A DNA stretch of 25,000 nt from Neocallimastix lanati (nom. inval.). Taxonomy: Eukaryota; Neocallimastigomycota; Neocallimastigomycetes; Neocallimastigales; Neocallimastigaceae. Below, piece by piece: positions 22,223 through 25,000 of this stretch. How positions within the stretch are numbered: the stretch's first letter is position 1; the number at the start of each line of letters is the position of its first letter. The position numbers were made by a program, and so were the translations under genes. Where the stretch lies: positions 1,137,501-1,162,500 of the forward strand of contig JACVTC010000027.1 of the NCBI GenBank assembly GCA_016946835.1, written 5' to 3'. The notes under the pieces were generated by a model. The model saw nothing but the letters and a program-made list of their open reading frames with translations. It made no database searches and was not told the DNA's origin.

Positions 22223-22788
22223 TTAGACACACATAATGAGTACCCATCTCCCATTATGACCATAACAGATATAACTGTTAAGTGTGATATACTGGTATAC
22301 TAGTATATCATCGCCCCTCCATATGTTGTTACACATCTGCTTGTGGCCGTATTCCCTAATATTCCTTTACATAACTCCATTGACCACGAGCATCGGAATA
22401 GGAACCATTCAATCCTCCAGTGGCTGTAATCATTGGCGTGAGGACATAATATCATCAGTGCCTATGATTAAGTCGTAGCGTAGTATCACAGAGGTTGGGT
22501 CTAATATGCCGTCAAGGGAAAGCCTTTTGAATACCACTGTGGTTTTTTGATACCTTAGGATAGAAGCCTTGAAGCATATTATATGGCTGTGTCGGCAATT
22601 GAACCAAGGATTCTAAAGTAACCTGTATTGTCTTTAACCGATTTAATCATTGGTGATGTATACTTTAATGAATGCTCATTAGGCACACTAGGAACATTAT
22701 TTCTTTCATTACTCAAATCCTTCAAATAAACAAATTGAGGGGGGGGGACAACACATACAACATTCAATTTAATCAGTTCATTTATCAT
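22223..22788 (-). pseudogene. GC-richer decayed retroelement fragment, retropepsin-like
   Basis: This block has clearly more G and C than anything around it. On the minus strand a frame opens at 22788 (MINELIKLNVVCVVPPPQF), reaches FRILGSIADTAI, stops, then continues after a frame shift with LRYQKTTVVFKRLSLDGI and VILRYDLIIGTDDIMSSRQ. It goes on past TGA, TGA and TAA stops through PLED and MVPIPMLVVNGVM to a stop at 22223. The layout of an xxDTA turn followed 50-60 residues later by a YDLIIGTD segment is that of retroviral-type aspartic proteases (retropepsins) of Ty3/gypsy or related elements. Two of the stops are TGA where Trp would fit. No reverse transcriptase motif is seen. A plus-strand frame over the same DNA is a shadow. 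It could instead be another kind of mobile or host gene relic. Confidence 0.45.
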
Positions 22789-22841
22789 AATGAATTTAAA
22801 ACAAGCAATATCAAATTAATCCTAAAAATAATACCGACTTA

Positions 22842-23226
22842 ATGGATGAATACTATATTGGAAATATGTTAGATAATAATTCAAAATACGAAAAAATTAA
22901 TGAAGATAATATAAATGAAAATAATATTAATGAAGATAAAAACTCAAAAAAAAAAAATAATGAAATCCTGAATTATAAAAATAATCAATTCTCTAAAATT
23001 GAAATAAAATTAGAACAAAAATTAGCTAAAAATTAAGTGTAAATATTCAAATATTCAAATATTTGAAGATAGTATTAGATAGTATTAAATTACCATCAAA
23101 TGAAACACATGCCATAATACCACATGAAAATAACAAAAATAATGAAAATAATGGTAATTTTAACAGAAATAGCAATAAAAACATAGAGGGTATAAAAATC
23201 ACAAAAGATGATTTTTTTGAACAATA
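22842..23226 (+). pseudogene. Asn/Lys-rich coding-like remnants, unrecognised
   Basis: ATG at 22842 opens 64 codons (DEYYIGNML at the start, IEIKLEQKLAKN at the end, with a repeated INEDNINEN segment between), closed at 23036. About 45 bases on, another frame stays open to 23226 (KLPSNETHAIIPH at its start, GIKITKDDFFEQ at its end). Both use Glu, Asp, Gly, Pro and His codons and so differ from random AT sequence, but neither has a recognisable domain. They may be two pieces of one broken low-complexity gene, or the tail of the neighbouring dead retroelements. Confidence 0.3.
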
Positions 23227-25000
23227 ATGTGAAAAAAAAAAAAAAAAAAAAAAGATTTTATTAATACAAATTTGAATAAAATTTTTTAAAATTTTAAATT
23301 TAAGAATAAATTAATAATTTTCAAATCTTAATAATAAAACAAAAATTTTTCTAAATCAAACCTTTAATTATTATAAAATTATAAACCAGAAATTTATTAA
23401 AAATAAAATTGAAAACAACTATAAAAATCTGGTTTGTGCAAAGGATGAAAAAATTAAATTTAGAAAATAATGAAATTATATGAAAATAAAATATAATAAT
23501 GATATATTTATTATAAAGTGATTTCGAACTTATCTTTTGCAAAAACCTGAATATATTATAGATATTTATAGCAAAATTAAGAGTGAAACAAATAATGACT
23601 AATTTTTGAAAAATTTTACAATATTTTAAAAAAAAAAAAAAAAAAAAAATAACTATTTAAAAAATTATAAAAAATAGAATTTTTATACCGATATAGAATA
23701 TATAACAATTGATGCTTCAAAATCTTTCAATAATTATTTAAATAAATTTTTTTCAAAAAAAAAAAAAAAAAAAAAAAAAGCTTCCTTTTATAAATTTATA
23801 TATACATTATAACAAAAAGAATCTTTACACTATAATGATTACAAAAGTAAAAGTTTAATAATTAAAATCAATATTTCAATTGAAAATACAAAATTATGGA
23901 ATCCAAATTAATTGATAATGGAAGACCTAGAAATAATATAGATAAATTATGGTTTAAATGTTTAATTAATTAAAATAATATATATACTGATTTGAAATAA
24001 ATGACAGAATAATAATCAAATGAAAAAGTCGCAATTATTAATAATTAAATTTTTTTTTAATTAAAAATACATTAATTGTTTAATATTTTAATATTTTTTA
24101 AAATTTTAATTTAAAAAAAAATATTAAAAATATCTTTTTTTTTTTATTATTAAATATTTCTAAATATTTATTATTATTATTATTTTTATATATTTTTATT
24201 AATAACTTTTATACTATATAACAAAAATTTATTATAAAAATGTATAATAACAATAAAAAATTATTTAAATAATTTTATTAAAAAAATTTTTATATCTACA
24301 TCATTAATTTTATGAATATTATATAACTAATGAACATGGAGGTAAAAAAAAAAAAAATTCTAGAGCTTTTATTTAAATATTTTATAAAACTTTTAATTTT
24401 AATTTTTGTATTATTAAAAAAAAATATATTTTTTATAAAAAATATTTTTTTTTATATTTTTAAGAATGTTTAAAGATTATTTTTTTATATTTCTTTTAAG
24501 ATATATAAGACTTATTAATTTTTAATTTTTTTTAAATACTTTTTATAAATTTCATAAATATTTTATAATATTCTATTTTTTTTAAATAATATTTTATTTT
24601 TAAAGAATGCTTTATTTTTAAAAACATTTGAAGAATAATTTTTTTTTTATGTTAAGATATATAAACCTTTTTGTTTTTAAATTTTTTTTTTTTTTTTATT
24701 ATTATTATTTTTATTTTTATTTTTATTTTAAATACTTTTAATAGATTTCAAGAGTATTTTATTTTTATTTATTTTTTTTTTTAAAATAGATATATAATGA
24801 AAATTTCAAAATCTTTTTTTTTTTTTTTAAATAAATATACATAGAGTAATAAAAATATAAAAAACTTTAACTCTAATATTTGACATTATTTATTATTTAT
24901 TTATTAATTCATTTATTAATTTATTTATAAAAACTTTGAAATGCCACATTTTCTCAAATATTAATATCTTTTTTGTTTTTAAAGTGTTATCTTTGTCAAT
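23227..25000. other. AT spacer with faint coding-like scraps
   Basis: No supportable gene. Between 23380 and 23990 there are short open scraps (for example one reading LLQKPEYIIDIYSKIKSE near 23535-23590, and one reading LIDNGRPRNN near 23910) broken by stops and A runs at 23232-23253, 23628-23649 and 23755-23779. They suggest further decayed coding DNA. From 24000 to the end it is T-rich spacer with an imperfect duplication of a roughly 170-bp segment (motif AAGATATATAA at about 24499 and 24654, followed by TTTAAATACTTTT in both). Confidence 0.6.

Noticed and set aside
22284-22478. Plus-strand 64-codon frame in the GC-rich island
   Set aside because: No recognisable domain; the minus strand gives a more plausible protease-like reading across several frames.
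1-25000. Dictyostelium or Plasmodium as source
   Set aside because: Both are AT-rich, but the long spacers, the multi-hundred-base introns, the copia relics and the clostridial-type carrier fit a gut fungus better. Not excluded by any marker gene.

Overview
The window is nuclear DNA of a very AT-rich eukaryote. It is best explained as an anaerobic gut fungus (Neocallimastigomycota, for example the Piromyces, Neocallimastix, Anaeromyces or Orpinomyces lineages). The evidence is long A, T, AT and AAT/ATT runs everywhere outside exons, spliceosomal introns with GT..AG ends, kilobases of almost pure A+T between genes, a bacterial-type membrane carrier without introns, and a gene that may encode a flagellar (zoospore) protein. 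The assignment is inference; no rRNA or other marker gene is present.

Layout. (1) 1-1282, minus strand: the first 427 codons of an intron-free SLC13/anion-permease-type carrier, running off the left edge. (2) 1283-6780: about 5.5 kb of AT-only spacer with homopolymers, microsatellites and one perfect 18-bp hairpin. (3) 6781-12206, plus strand: a 12-exon gene that I assembled exon by exon (621 aa, all splice phases agree). The product repeats a T-x(3-4)-D-Y motif and is a candidate axonemal microtubule-associated protein. (4) 12207-13897: spacer with duplicated AT segments. (5) 13898-16458, minus strand: a complete 5-exon zinc transporter of the cation diffusion facilitator (SLC30/ZnT) family, 468 aa, with a histidine-rich loop. 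(6) 16459-20900: spacer holding two weak coding-like scraps, a cluster of hairpins with a 13-bp inverted repeat (19522-19862) and a heptanucleotide satellite. (7) 20988-22063: a decayed Ty1/copia element with a possible gag piece, the GAG-pre-integrase motif and an integrase core. (8) 22223-22788, minus strand: a second, distinctly GC-richer decayed element that looks like a retropepsin-containing pol fragment. (9) 22842-25000: N/K-rich coding-like scraps, then AT spacer.

The three protein genes are not an operon and show no evident joint function. Two are membrane transporters (anion or organic acid; zinc). The right-hand third is a retroelement graveyard. The best leads are the bacterial-type carrier, the D-Y repeat protein, 3' splice sites placed at the end of 28-33 nt poly(A) runs in two unrelated genes, the hairpin cluster and the nested retroelement debris. 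I see no previously undescribed multi-gene system here.
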